From NCBI GenBank assembly GCA_029001845.1, contig JAREWP010000090.1:173977-237976 (forward strand): a DNA stretch of 64,000 nt. Reading direction: 5' to 3'. The notes beneath the pieces are model-generated. The model worked only from the letters and a program-made list of their open reading frames with translations, made no database searches and was not told the origin of the DNA. This DNA is from Candidatus Magnetocorallium paracelense. GTDB lineage: Bacteria; Nitrospirota; Thermodesulfovibrionia; Thermodesulfovibrionales; Magnetobacteriaceae. Below, piece after piece: positions 19,101 to 27,293 of the stretch (the first letter of the stretch is position 1; each line of letters begins with the position of its first letter). Position numbers and translations under genes: made by a program.

Positions 19101-19640
19101 TCACTCTCCGCCGCGTACGCATCGAACATAGGTGTCGCGGTAGTTGTTTGGGGCGCCGTCGCTGCGGCTTTCGCCATTGGAGAAGGCCACGAACCACGCC
19201 TCCGAAGGATACTCTGCGGATCTCGTTGACGACCAATACCACATCGTCATCTTGTTGGCGCCCGGAAAAAAGCGTTCGTCAATTGCCGGATCGTATGTTC
19301 CATAATTAACAATACTTTTAAGTTCCTCAACATCCGGTAAACGCCAGTCTGTAAAAGTCGCTAAGTCGAGCTCTTCACAGTACTTGACAGCATCATCCCA
19401 GCTTCTTGTTACACCGTCATCCTCCTGCTGCCATATAAAGCCGGTGACATTGTCAGTAACTGTACCATTTCCATTGTCAGTGAAAGAGGGGGGATTAATA
19501 TTATAATCGGAATCCTCACCAAAAACGCCTGTGTAAGATTCTGTCTGTCCTGTGTCAGGCACAGTCCATGCGCCTGTCATCATTGTCGTGAATAACAGCA
19601 AAATGGTAGAAATTAACATAATAGAAATTAACCTTTTCAT
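19101..19640 (-). CDS. Secreted DUF1566 protein
   Basis: 179 residues: signal peptide, then DTGQTESYTGVFGEDSDY, almost the same lead-in as that before the DUF1566 domain of the 13871-17224 lipoprotein, then a full DUF1566 domain (FTDNGNGTVTDNVTGFIWQ, DWRLPDVEELKSIVNYG, YWSSTR, YVRCVR). The shared lead-in shows that these domains spread locally by duplication. AGGAGG precedes the start. First gene of the minus-strand pair. Confidence 0.82.
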   Translation of the reverse strand: MKRLISIMLISTILLLFTTMMTGAWTVPDTGQTESYTGVFGEDSDYNINPPSFTDNGNGTVTDNVTGFIWQQEDDGVTRSWDDAVKYCEELDLATFTDWRLPDVEELKSIVNYGTYDPAIDERFFPGANKMTMWYWSSTRSAEYPSEAWFVAFSNGESRSDGAPNNYRDTYVRCVRGGE

Positions 19641-19731
19641 CTGATCTGTTTATGCCTCCTTTATTTTTTTCAACCACAAATTGCACAAATTCTTAAGTAA
19701 TTTATTGTTTTAGCAAGCTGTAGTCAATAGA

Positions 19732-19757
19732 AAATTGTGCAGCACTGCGCACAATTT
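19732..19757 (-). terminator. Terminator downstream of ettA
   Basis: On the minus strand AAATTGTGC pairs with GCACAATTT across an 8-nt loop, followed by TCTATT, 20 bp after the ettA stop. The T-run is weak. Confidence 0.6.
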
Positions 19758-19777
19758 AATTTGTGCGTCTGTCGGTT

Positions 19778-21463
19778 TCACCCTCTTGTTAAATGTCTGT
19801 ACTTGATTCGTCTTGGCTGATCCGATGAGGTTCCGAGACGTTTTTTTCTCTCTGCTTCATATTCAGAGTAATTCCCTTCGAACCAAAAGGCCTTGCTCTC
19901 TCCCTCAAAGGCCAATATATGGGTTGCGATACGATCGAGAAACCACCGATCATGGCTGATCACTACGGCGCATCCTGCGAAATGCTCCAACGCTTCTTCC
20001 AGGGCGCGCATGGTGTTAACATCCAGATCGTTTGTTGGCTCGTCAAGGAGAAGCACATTGGCGCCTTGCTTTAGCATATGGGCCAGATGAACTCGATTTC
20101 TTTCACCGCCTGAGAGCATGGAGACTTTTTTCTGCTGGTCGCTTCCTGAAAAATTAAAGCGAGCCACATAGGCGCGCGAGTTGATCTGCCTTTTGGCCAA
20201 TTGTACGACATCTGCACCGTCTGAAATGACTTCCCATATGGTCTTGTCCGGTTCGAGGTCATCGCGACTTTGATCGACATAGGCAAGCGTAACGGTTTCT
20301 CCCTTTGTGAAAATGCCGGAATCAGGCTCTTCCATGCCTGTAATCATTCGAAATAGGGTTGTCTTTCCGGCGCCGTTAGGGCCTATGACTCCCACAATTC
20401 CGCCGGGGGGCAAAGAGAAACTCATTCCCTCTACAAGAAGATTGTCTCCATATCCTTTGCTTATGTTGTCTGCATTAATCACAACATTGCCCAGGCGAGG
20501 CCCGGGAGGGATGTAGATTTCCAGATCCTTTGCACTCTTTTCCATATCCTGATTCAGGAGAGACTCATAAGAATTAATGCGAGCCTTTGATTTCGCACGA
20601 CGTCCCTTTGGAGACATATTGATCCACTCGAGCTCCCGTTGCAGGGTTTTCTGTCTTTCACTCTCTGCTTTTTCTTCCTGCTGCAGGCGATTTCTTTTTT
20701 GATCCAGCCAGGAGGAGTAATTTCCTTTCCAGGGAATTCCCTCTCCCCGGTCCAGTTCCAAAATCCAACCTGCCACATTGTCCAGAAAATAGCGGTCATG
20801 GGTAACGGCGATAATGGTTCCTGCATAACTTTGAAGGTGATGTTCCAGCCAGGCCACTGTTTCCGCATCCAGATGGTTTGTCGGTTCATCGAGCAGGAGA
20901 ATGTCCGGCTTTTGCAGAAGCAATCTGCAAAGGGCGACGCGACGTCTTTCGCCGCCGGATAGTATTTTTACGGCCCTGTCGCCCGGAGGGCAACAGAGTG
21001 CGTCCATGGCCATCTCCAGACGGGAATCGATATCCCACGCATCCAGTGCATCCAGTTTTTCCTGCACCGCTCCCTGACGTTCGATCAGTTTGTTCATTTC
21101 ATCGTCTGACATGGGTTCTGCGAATTTCTCGTTTATGAGGTTATATTCATTGAGAGTCTCCATTGTCTCCTTTACCCCCTCCTCGACAATCTCGCGAACT
21201 GTTTTGTTGTTATCGAGCTCCGGTTCCTGCTCGAGAAATCCTACTGTATGGCCTGGTGAGAGTATGGTCTCACCATTAAAATCATTATCCTTTCCTGCAA
21301 GAATCCGGAGAAGCGAACTTTTTCCGGACCCGTTGAGACCAATTACCCCGATTTTGGCGCCGTAAAAATAGGAGAGAGATATATTTTTTAAAACCTCTCT
21401 TTTATTATAAAACTTACTGACTCTGATCATAGAATAAATAATTTTGTCAGGCTCATTACTCAT
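19778..21463 (-). CDS. ettA: ABC-F translational throttle ATPase EttA
   Basis: 561 residues, close to the usual ~555. Two ABC domains: the first Walker A is GLNGSGKS (42-49) with signature LSGGERRRVAL and DEPTNHLD; the second has GPNGAGKTT with LSGGERNRVHL and DEPTNDLD. The linker and arm lie between them. There are no membrane segments, as expected of an ABC-F protein. In characterised bacteria EttA binds the ribosomal E site and gates entry into elongation according to the ATP/ADP ratio. It appears to be monocistronic, with a terminator just downstream. Confidence 0.93.
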   Translation of the reverse strand: MSNEPDKIIYSMIRVSKFYNKREVLKNISLSYFYGAKIGVIGLNGSGKSSLLRILAGKDNDFNGETILSPGHTVGFLEQEPELDNNKTVREIVEEGVKETMETLNEYNLINEKFAEPMSDDEMNKLIERQGAVQEKLDALDAWDIDSRLEMAMDALCCPPGDRAVKILSGGERRRVALCRLLLQKPDILLLDEPTNHLDAETVAWLEHHLQSYAGTIIAVTHDRYFLDNVAGWILELDRGEGIPWKGNYSSWLDQKRNRLQQEEKAESERQKTLQRELEWINMSPKGRRAKSKARINSYESLLNQDMEKSAKDLEIYIPPGPRLGNVVINADNISKGYGDNLLVEGMSFSLPPGGIVGVIGPNGAGKTTLFRMITGMEEPDSGIFTKGETVTLAYVDQSRDDLEPDKTIWEVISDGADVVQLAKRQINSRAYVARFNFSGSDQQKKVSMLSGGERNRVHLAHMLKQGANVLLLDEPTNDLDVNTMRALEEALEHFAGCAVVISHDRWFLDRIATHILAFEGESKAFWFEGNYSEYEAERKKRLGTSSDQPRRIKYRHLTRG

Positions 21464-21495
21464 ATTCTTTCACATCCTTTTTAAACTGATATCTG

Positions 21496-21687
21496 TTAGA
21501 ATTCGCGTTTAATAATCTCAAAAGGCTTTCTATGTCCATTTCTAATTAGGGATTTCTTAATCTCATTGGATTTTTGAATCATCATTTCAAACCTCTCCTT
21601 AGTCGTTAAAGAAAGCAGATAATCCAATTCAAAAGATATTTCCCTCTCTTCCGGATCTGTCTCAGTGTTATCGATTTTTAGTATCAT
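21496..21687 (-). CDS. Small hypothetical protein, possibly antitoxin-like
   Basis: 63 residues. It has an acidic N-terminus and a central LSLTTKERFEMM followed by a basic C-terminus (KSLIRNGHRKPFEIIKREF). The layout, an S/T-x-x-E-R-x-E helix then a basic tail, recalls small proteins often found beside nucleotidyltransferase-type toxins, but no toxin gene adjoins it. It lies 32 bp upstream of ettA on the same strand. A real but unrecognised small gene is plausible; family assignment is a guess. Confidence 0.45.
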   Translation of the reverse strand: MILKIDNTETDPEEREISFELDYLLSLTTKERFEMMIQKSNEIKKSLIRNGHRKPFEIIKREF

Positions 21688-21806
21688 GGTTTACGATCAA
21701 TATCTCATTGCCGGCCTTAAAAGTAAATATTGAGTTACCTTTAATAAGAAGGATTCGTAGTGCTTTTATTATACATAATTCAGGACTTAAAATGGAGCGA
21801 TAAAGA

Positions 21807-23129
21807 TTGTTATCAAATGATCATAATTTTCATTTCCACGGTTCATTCGGAAAAAGTCTTGACGAATTCAGAGTAGGGTCTGTAAAATGTAAATCAAAGG
21901 AGTGTATTACCATAAAAAGGAATCATTACAACAATATTTATAAGGGTTTGTCACGCTTTAAACCCATGATATTTATGGCAGGGCCGAGACAGGTCGGAAA
22001 GACTACGCTTGCCAAAGATATTGGCGCCGCTTTTAATAATCTGCACTATTTTAATTACGATATTATTGAAAACAGAAAAGAGATCATTGAGAACGCCTAT
22101 TTTTATGAGAATCTTAACCGCAGGGATTCTTCCAGACCTTTAATTATACTTGACGAAATACATAAATTTTATGACTGGAAAAACTATATCAAAGGAGTCT
22201 ATGACAGAGACGCCGATAAGTACCATTTTTTAATACTCGGAAGCGGACGATTGAATCTTTATAAAAAAGGAGGTGATTCACTGGCGGGGCGTTATCTTTT
22301 GTTACACCTATGGCCTTTTACGATAGGTGAATTGGCCGGTGCTGAAAGCGATTTCAAGCAATTTAAGGCTAATCTGCTCTCTATATCGGACAAAGAAGGT
22401 GCTTTTCTGAGCAGTTCATGGAAACACTTATTTGAGTTGAGCGGTTTTCCTGAACCATTTTTATCTGAAAGTAAAGAGTTTTATAATATCTGGTCCAGGA
22501 ATTACAGCAGACAGTTGCTAAGGGAGGATATACACGATATTGAACAGATAAAAAAGAGCGACCAAATAGCACTTCTTTTTTCGCTGCTGCCGACGAGAGT
22601 GGGAAGTCCTCTCTCTATAGATAATATTGCAGGTGATATCTCGGTATCTTTCGACACTGCCAAGTCATGGCTTCAAATTTTTGACTCTTTCTTTCTTACC
22701 TTCAGCATCACGCCATACAGTCCAAAAATTTCAAAGTCTATAACAAAAAGAAAGAAAATATATATGATGGATTATGTAAGAGTGGAATCCGGACCGATTC
22801 GTTTTGAAAACATGGTGGCTCTGGAGATTTATCGTGCCGTAAACAACTGGAATGACAGCGGCTGGGGAGACTTTTCCCTCCATTATGTAAGAAACAAGCA
22901 AAAAGAGGAGGTCGATTTTCTGATTGCAGACAGAGGCGTTCCTATAATTTTAGTTGAAACCAAGCAGAGTGAAATTGAACCGTCCGGGCCGCTGATTAAA
23001 TTCCAGAATATGTTCCAAGTCCCTGCCGTCCAATTAATTAATAAAAGAGATGTATATAAAATCTACAGTAACGGTAACTTAAAAACAGCGGTAATATCAG
23101 CCGAAAAATGGCTGGCCCGTCTTCCTTGA
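21807..23129 (+). CDS. AAA ATPase with DUF4143 C-terminal domain
   Basis: 440 residues from a TTG start. Walker A GPRQVGKT at 59-66, Walker B LIILDEIHK near 112-120, sensor-like LILGSGR, a central winged-helix region and a C-terminal nuclease-like EVDFLIA...VETK. This family is widespread and poorly characterised; toxin-like or DNA-repair roles have been suggested. The first ~35 residues do not resemble the usual N-terminus. AAAGGAG at 21897-21903 sits upstream of in-frame ATT/ATA codons with no ATG, so the real start may lie there. An inactivated relative is at 4188-4804. Confidence 0.8.
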   Translation: MLSNDHNFHFHGSFGKSLDEFRVGSVKCKSKECITIKRNHYNNIYKGLSRFKPMIFMAGPRQVGKTTLAKDIGAAFNNLHYFNYDIIENRKEIIENAYFYENLNRRDSSRPLIILDEIHKFYDWKNYIKGVYDRDADKYHFLILGSGRLNLYKKGGDSLAGRYLLLHLWPFTIGELAGAESDFKQFKANLLSISDKEGAFLSSSWKHLFELSGFPEPFLSESKEFYNIWSRNYSRQLLREDIHDIEQIKKSDQIALLFSLLPTRVGSPLSIDNIAGDISVSFDTAKSWLQIFDSFFLTFSITPYSPKISKSITKRKKIYMMDYVRVESGPIRFENMVALEIYRAVNNWNDSGWGDFSLHYVRNKQKEEVDFLIADRGVPIILVETKQSEIEPSGPLIKFQNMFQVPAVQLINKRDVYKIYSNGNLKTAVISAEKWLARLP

Positions 23130-23166
23130 GGAATTTTGAATAAAAAAAGAGCAAAAGACACCTATT

Positions 23167-24909
23167 CTATTTTATTTCCAATTTCCACACGCCATCCCAA
23201 TCATTCTTTATATTCATTGTTTTTATTCTGTCGATTCGTTCGATAAAAACAGTCGAAGGTGTGTCATTGGGATTTATATTCAGGCAGGCCTTAAAATATT
23301 TCAATGCCATATCCCAGGCCATTTCTCTGTATGCTCTTAGTGCTTTATTTTCAAAAATATCTTTTAACTCCACAATATCATTGGAGAGAGAGTCTTTGTG
23401 TCCCAATAATTCAAAAACCCGAACAGGCTCTTCCTTACCGACTACTCTGATTAAATCGATTTCCCTAAAAAACATCTCCTCTGTAAGCATAGATATCGTT
23501 TCTTCTGTCATCATTATCCGAGCACCATATTGTTTGCAGGCGCCTTTTAAACGAGAAGCAATATTTACAGTATCTCCCAATACTGTATACGATTTTGCCT
23601 GGTCAGAACCCATATTGCCGACAATTAGCGCGCCGGTGGCTATTCCGATTCGGAAATCAAGATGATTCACTGCAATTAAATCTCGGATGTCATTCATTGT
23701 ACCCAGTTGTTCTAAAGCGGCAGAACAGGCGGCCATGGAATGGTTGCTCTCTTTTATAAATGGCGGCCCCCAAAAAGACATCAATGTTGTATCTATAAAT
23801 TTATCGATAACCCCTCGATGACGGGAAACGGGGTCAGAAAGAAAAGATAAGTAGCGATTCATTACATGAACCAATTCACTGGAGGAGAAATTTTCGGCGA
23901 TTTTATACCCTTCTTCAATATCAGTAAACATAACTGTCATGATCTGTTTTTGCCCTTCTGTTTCAATCTCTTCGGAATCGTTCACCAGGCTTTTCACAAC
24001 TCTTGGATCTACATATTTCCCAAACGTTTTCATGATACTCTCTTTAAACAGAAGCTCTTTCACCATTTTCCTGAAATAAACAGAGAGCAGGAATATTTCG
24101 TCGCCTGTTTTTATTTTTACATCTACATTAAGATCGCCCTGTTTTACTCTTCTCATTGCATCCATAAGTTTTCTGACAGGTCCTGTTACTCCTCGTGTAA
24201 AAAGAAAAGCAAGAAGTATTCCCATAATAAAAGCCATCGTCGTTAATAGTACGATATTCATCATAAGAGTGCTTTCATCTTCCAAAGCTGTGGAAATCGT
24301 ATTTCCTGTATGATTTTCAATTTGTTCTCGGATATTTTCTATCTCTCGGTTAAAACGTTCTTCTCTACTTAAAAAATTCGGGTTTTCAACAAATCCTTCT
24401 TTTTTTTCTACATTTGTGATCACCATAGCCTTTCGTATGAAAGCAGTAAAATCGTTATGTTCCCTTTTAATATTTTCCAGAAACGGCAATATCTGCTTGA
24501 CAGTTTTTTTACTTTGCTCCCGGTAAAACATTTTTATAGCGCCTCGCGACAGGGCAAGCGCTTTTTCCAATTCGGCGTCCGCCTTCTTTCCCCTCTCTTG
24601 AAGATATTGTAATTCAATATCTAAGGCTTCTCTGTTCACAGGCTTTATTTTATATAGTGTAAGAACTCTTTCAAAAGAGAGTTCCTGTTCCAGTATGTTG
24701 ACCTCGATATTATTTATAATATTTGTAAGTGGTATTAAATAGTCGCTTAAATCGGCCATTTTGTCTTTGGCCCCCTTAATACCTTTCGATGAAATATAGG
24801 CAGAGGCGCATAGCAATGTAAGCATAACGATTGCTATTCCGAAGATTTTAAGGGCAAGAGATATTTTTGCTTTCTCAGATTTCACAGATTCGACCAAACT
24901 CCGTTCCAT
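23167..24909 (-). CDS. Class III cyclase, C2-like half (HAMP-CHD)
   Basis: 580 residues: two transmembrane helices (about 20-40 and 216-238) around a periplasmic helical sensor domain, HAMP (about 238-290), cyclase homology domain (about 320-500) and a short TPR-like tail. The first metal Asp330 (FTDI), purine-binding Lys370 and Thr442 and transition-state Asn449/Arg453 (GDTVNIASR) are present. The second metal Asp is replaced: the canonical KFxGD reads KFIDT (Asp373, Thr374). This resembles the C2 half of animal adenylyl cyclases. It overlaps the end of the paralogous upstream cyclase by 28 bp, implying translational coupling. Confidence 0.88.
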   Translation of the reverse strand: MERSLVESVKSEKAKISLALKIFGIAIVMLTLLCASAYISSKGIKGAKDKMADLSDYLIPLTNIINNIEVNILEQELSFERVLTLYKIKPVNREALDIELQYLQERGKKADAELEKALALSRGAIKMFYREQSKKTVKQILPFLENIKREHNDFTAFIRKAMVITNVEKKEGFVENPNFLSREERFNREIENIREQIENHTGNTISTALEDESTLMMNIVLLTTMAFIMGILLAFLFTRGVTGPVRKLMDAMRRVKQGDLNVDVKIKTGDEIFLLSVYFRKMVKELLFKESIMKTFGKYVDPRVVKSLVNDSEEIETEGQKQIMTVMFTDIEEGYKIAENFSSSELVHVMNRYLSFLSDPVSRHRGVIDKFIDTTLMSFWGPPFIKESNHSMAACSAALEQLGTMNDIRDLIAVNHLDFRIGIATGALIVGNMGSDQAKSYTVLGDTVNIASRLKGACKQYGARIMMTEETISMLTEEMFFREIDLIRVVGKEEPVRVFELLGHKDSLSNDIVELKDIFENKALRAYREMAWDMALKYFKACLNINPNDTPSTVFIERIDRIKTMNIKNDWDGVWKLEIK

Positions 24910-26621
24910 TTATTTTTTGAAGGGGACTCCTTTACTGCTTTTACTCTCTCGGCATAGATTTTTGACGGCCTGTCGTTATTGTCGATTTTAAGGCAGCCTT
25001 TAAACCTGCTCTCCGCACTATCCCATTCACCTTTCAGGCAGTGCTTCAAACCGGATTCGAAAAGATCGCGAATTTCCATGGTTTTTGCGGATACTTCCCC
25101 CTTTACGCCCAACAACTCGAATATAAAAAGCGGAGTCTCGTTAATCCCGGTTTTTAAGTAGTCAATTTTTCTTGTTTCCATTACTTCCTTTACCGACGCC
25201 TGAGTATGCTCAGTCAATAAAATGGATGTTCCATAGAGTTTATTCAGGCTCTCCATGTATTCCGCCTCTTTTGCCGTATCGCCGACAATGGTGTATGATT
25301 TTGAATATTCGGGCCCTATGCTTCCTATAGACACCTCACCGGTCGCCAGGCCTATCCTTATATTGAATTCAGGCAGCCCCTTACGAAACCCCATCATATC
25401 CGGCATGGCGGCGCGTAATTTTTCGATTTGAATAAACTGTTCCAATGCCGCATGACAGGCAAGAGCGGCATGTTCGTCTTCATTACCGGCAAAGGGAGGC
25501 CCCCAAAACGCCATGATCCCGTCTCCCAGAAACTTATCGACAACGCCGTGATGTCTGGTGATTGGTTCCGATGCAAGAGTTAAATAGCGATTAATCAGCT
25601 TTACCAGGCCCGTGGGAGTCAACAATTCGCTGATAGCACTAAACTTCACGACATCGGAAAAAAGAACGGTAACAACTCTCCTTTCTTCATTTTTATTTTC
25701 CATGTCGCCTGTCTGACGTATAAGATCGTCTACTATACGGGGATCGAGATACTGCCCGAATGTGGCTTTTATTCTCTCCTTTTCTCCGATTTCATGAGCC
25801 ATTGTATTAAAAACCTCTGTAAGCTCACCAATCTCGTCCTTTGTCGTTACAGAGAGCCTGACATCGAGATTTCCGCTGTCGAGCTCGCTTGTACCTCTTA
25901 TAAGCGCCTTAACAGGTGTTACAAGACCCTTTGTAATAACTAACGCAATTAACAGACCGATCGCGAGAGCCAGTAAAATTAAAAGTCGACTCATGTGCAA
26001 TACGTTCTGCTCATATTTTTTAACTAAATGAGCAGCATTTTCTGTAAATTCTTCCGTTTCATGTAAAAGAGATTTCATCTCATTATTCAAAGACTCTTTG
26101 ATTTCCTTCAAAATACGTTCCAGAATACGGGCCTTTTCTTTGGAACCCTTATCAAGTGAAGAAACCATCTCAAGAGCGTTTTTTTGCAGTGCTTTATGCT
26201 CGTTTTCAATATTTTTCAATAGAGGTCGGAGTCTGGAAAAGTAAACTATATCAGTCTTTGTCGTTACAAAGGACAAACCACTTTCCGATAACTCCAGGGC
26301 TTTTATGATTTTTTTGCGGACCATCTCTCCATGGCTTCGAATTTCGGAAAGTTCTGTTTCAATGGCTTTTCGATCAGGCGGGTCGGATTCGTATAGACGA
26401 AGAATTCGTTCTATATGTATCTCTTCCTCAAGAGTATGGACGCCTATATCTGCGATGATTCCTTTAAGCGGAGTCAAATAGTCAGCCACTTCCATTAGTT
26501 TTATTGTGACTCCTCGCAGGCGAACTGAATTATAATAGCCTAATACAGCGAGTATGAGTAATAGAATAGAAGCAAGGCCAAATATTTTTACTCCTATCGG
26601 AATTCTGATTATTCTTTTCAA
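24882..26621 (-). CDS. Class III cyclase, C1-like half (HAMP-CHD)
   Basis: 579 residues with the same layout as its downstream neighbour: transmembrane helices at about 12-30 and 210-230, a periplasmic helical domain, HAMP, and a cyclase domain (about 312-500). Both metal Asps are intact (Asp323 in FSDV, Asp367 in KFLGDG), as is Lys363. The transition-state pair is lost: the canonical GDTVNxASR reads GDTAKEAEY, giving Lys451 for Asn and Tyr455 for Arg. A homodimer should therefore be inactive or weak. The C-terminal tail (KWNGVWSNL) matches the partner's (DWDGVWKLEIK), showing the pair arose by duplication. Confidence 0.88.
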   Translation of the reverse strand: MKRIIRIPIGVKIFGLASILLLILAVLGYYNSVRLRGVTIKLMEVADYLTPLKGIIADIGVHTLEEEIHIERILRLYESDPPDRKAIETELSEIRSHGEMVRKKIIKALELSESGLSFVTTKTDIVYFSRLRPLLKNIENEHKALQKNALEMVSSLDKGSKEKARILERILKEIKESLNNEMKSLLHETEEFTENAAHLVKKYEQNVLHMSRLLILLALAIGLLIALVITKGLVTPVKALIRGTSELDSGNLDVRLSVTTKDEIGELTEVFNTMAHEIGEKERIKATFGQYLDPRIVDDLIRQTGDMENKNEERRVVTVLFSDVVKFSAISELLTPTGLVKLINRYLTLASEPITRHHGVVDKFLGDGIMAFWGPPFAGNEDEHAALACHAALEQFIQIEKLRAAMPDMMGFRKGLPEFNIRIGLATGEVSIGSIGPEYSKSYTIVGDTAKEAEYMESLNKLYGTSILLTEHTQASVKEVMETRKIDYLKTGINETPLFIFELLGVKGEVSAKTMEIRDLFESGLKHCLKGEWDSAESRFKGCLKIDNNDRPSKIYAERVKAVKESPSKNKWNGVWSNL

Positions 26622-27123
26622 TATTCCCCGTTTTTCTTATACAGCCAGATTAGATAACTGACAATCTCCTTAACTTGATTTATTTTATTATAACATTATA
26701 AAACAACACGGCTTATCTCTCAACTGTAACCAGTCCGTTAATATAGTACATTCATATAAATAGTTACAATAAAATGATTAGTACTACTGCGACACTTTAG
26801 TTATATACAGTGAACCGGTTAGGCAAAAGGCAACAGGCATTATTACTGTAGACAGATCACTGCATGTTCAGTGTTGTCAGAGGAAAATGATTTTTCACCG
26901 GCCTTAAAAACAGCAATAGGCGTAATAATATTTGTTTTAACGTTGGCATGCATTTGAATCATGTCTAACCCGGCATAACCGGAACCAAATAGGATTTTCG
27001 GAACGTTTTAATAACAAATGACAAAATCCAAATGACTAAATGTCAAAGCCTGCTCATATCCCTTTTTTGACATTTGCGCTTTGACATTCATTTGGCATTT
27101 GAATTTTGGACTTTGACATTAAA

Positions 27124-27172
27124 AAAATATTGTTGCTTTTTCACGCGCAATTTTACTTATAAACGACTAAAA
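27124..27172 (-). repeat. Interspersed repeat F, copy 1
   Basis: Read on the minus strand it begins TTTTAGTCGTTTATAAGTAA, continues AATTGCGCGTG and ends CAACAATATTTT. It matches segments at 53814-53863 and 63801-63850 (direct orientation). Confidence 0.55.
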
Positions 27173-27280
27173 CCCACCGTGTTAAGGCGCCGTTAATTTT
27201 ACACACCAACACCACTTCTGCTTGCTCTCGTATGAATCATTCATATAATATATCCTCCGGGCTCTACACTATTTATAAAA

Positions 27281-27287
27281 GAGGAGG
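27281..27287 (+). promoter_or_regulatory. Ribosome binding site GAGGAGG selecting a TTG start
   Basis: It lies 6 nt before TTG at 27294, supporting that start over the in-frame ATG at 27312. Confidence 0.65.
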
Positions 27288-27293
27288 TTTGTT

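Larger units (their letters stand above)
26622..27293. other. Non-coding gap with repeat debris
   Basis: 670 bp between divergently transcribed genes. It holds a lone CAGTGAACCGGTT (R1-like end) near 26808, a CATAACCGGAAC segment near 26975 that recurs inverted near 9390, a cluster of ATTTGTCATTT-like words at about 27009-27120, and repeat F at 27124-27172. I see no gene; promoters for both flanking operons presumably lie here. Confidence 0.6.
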
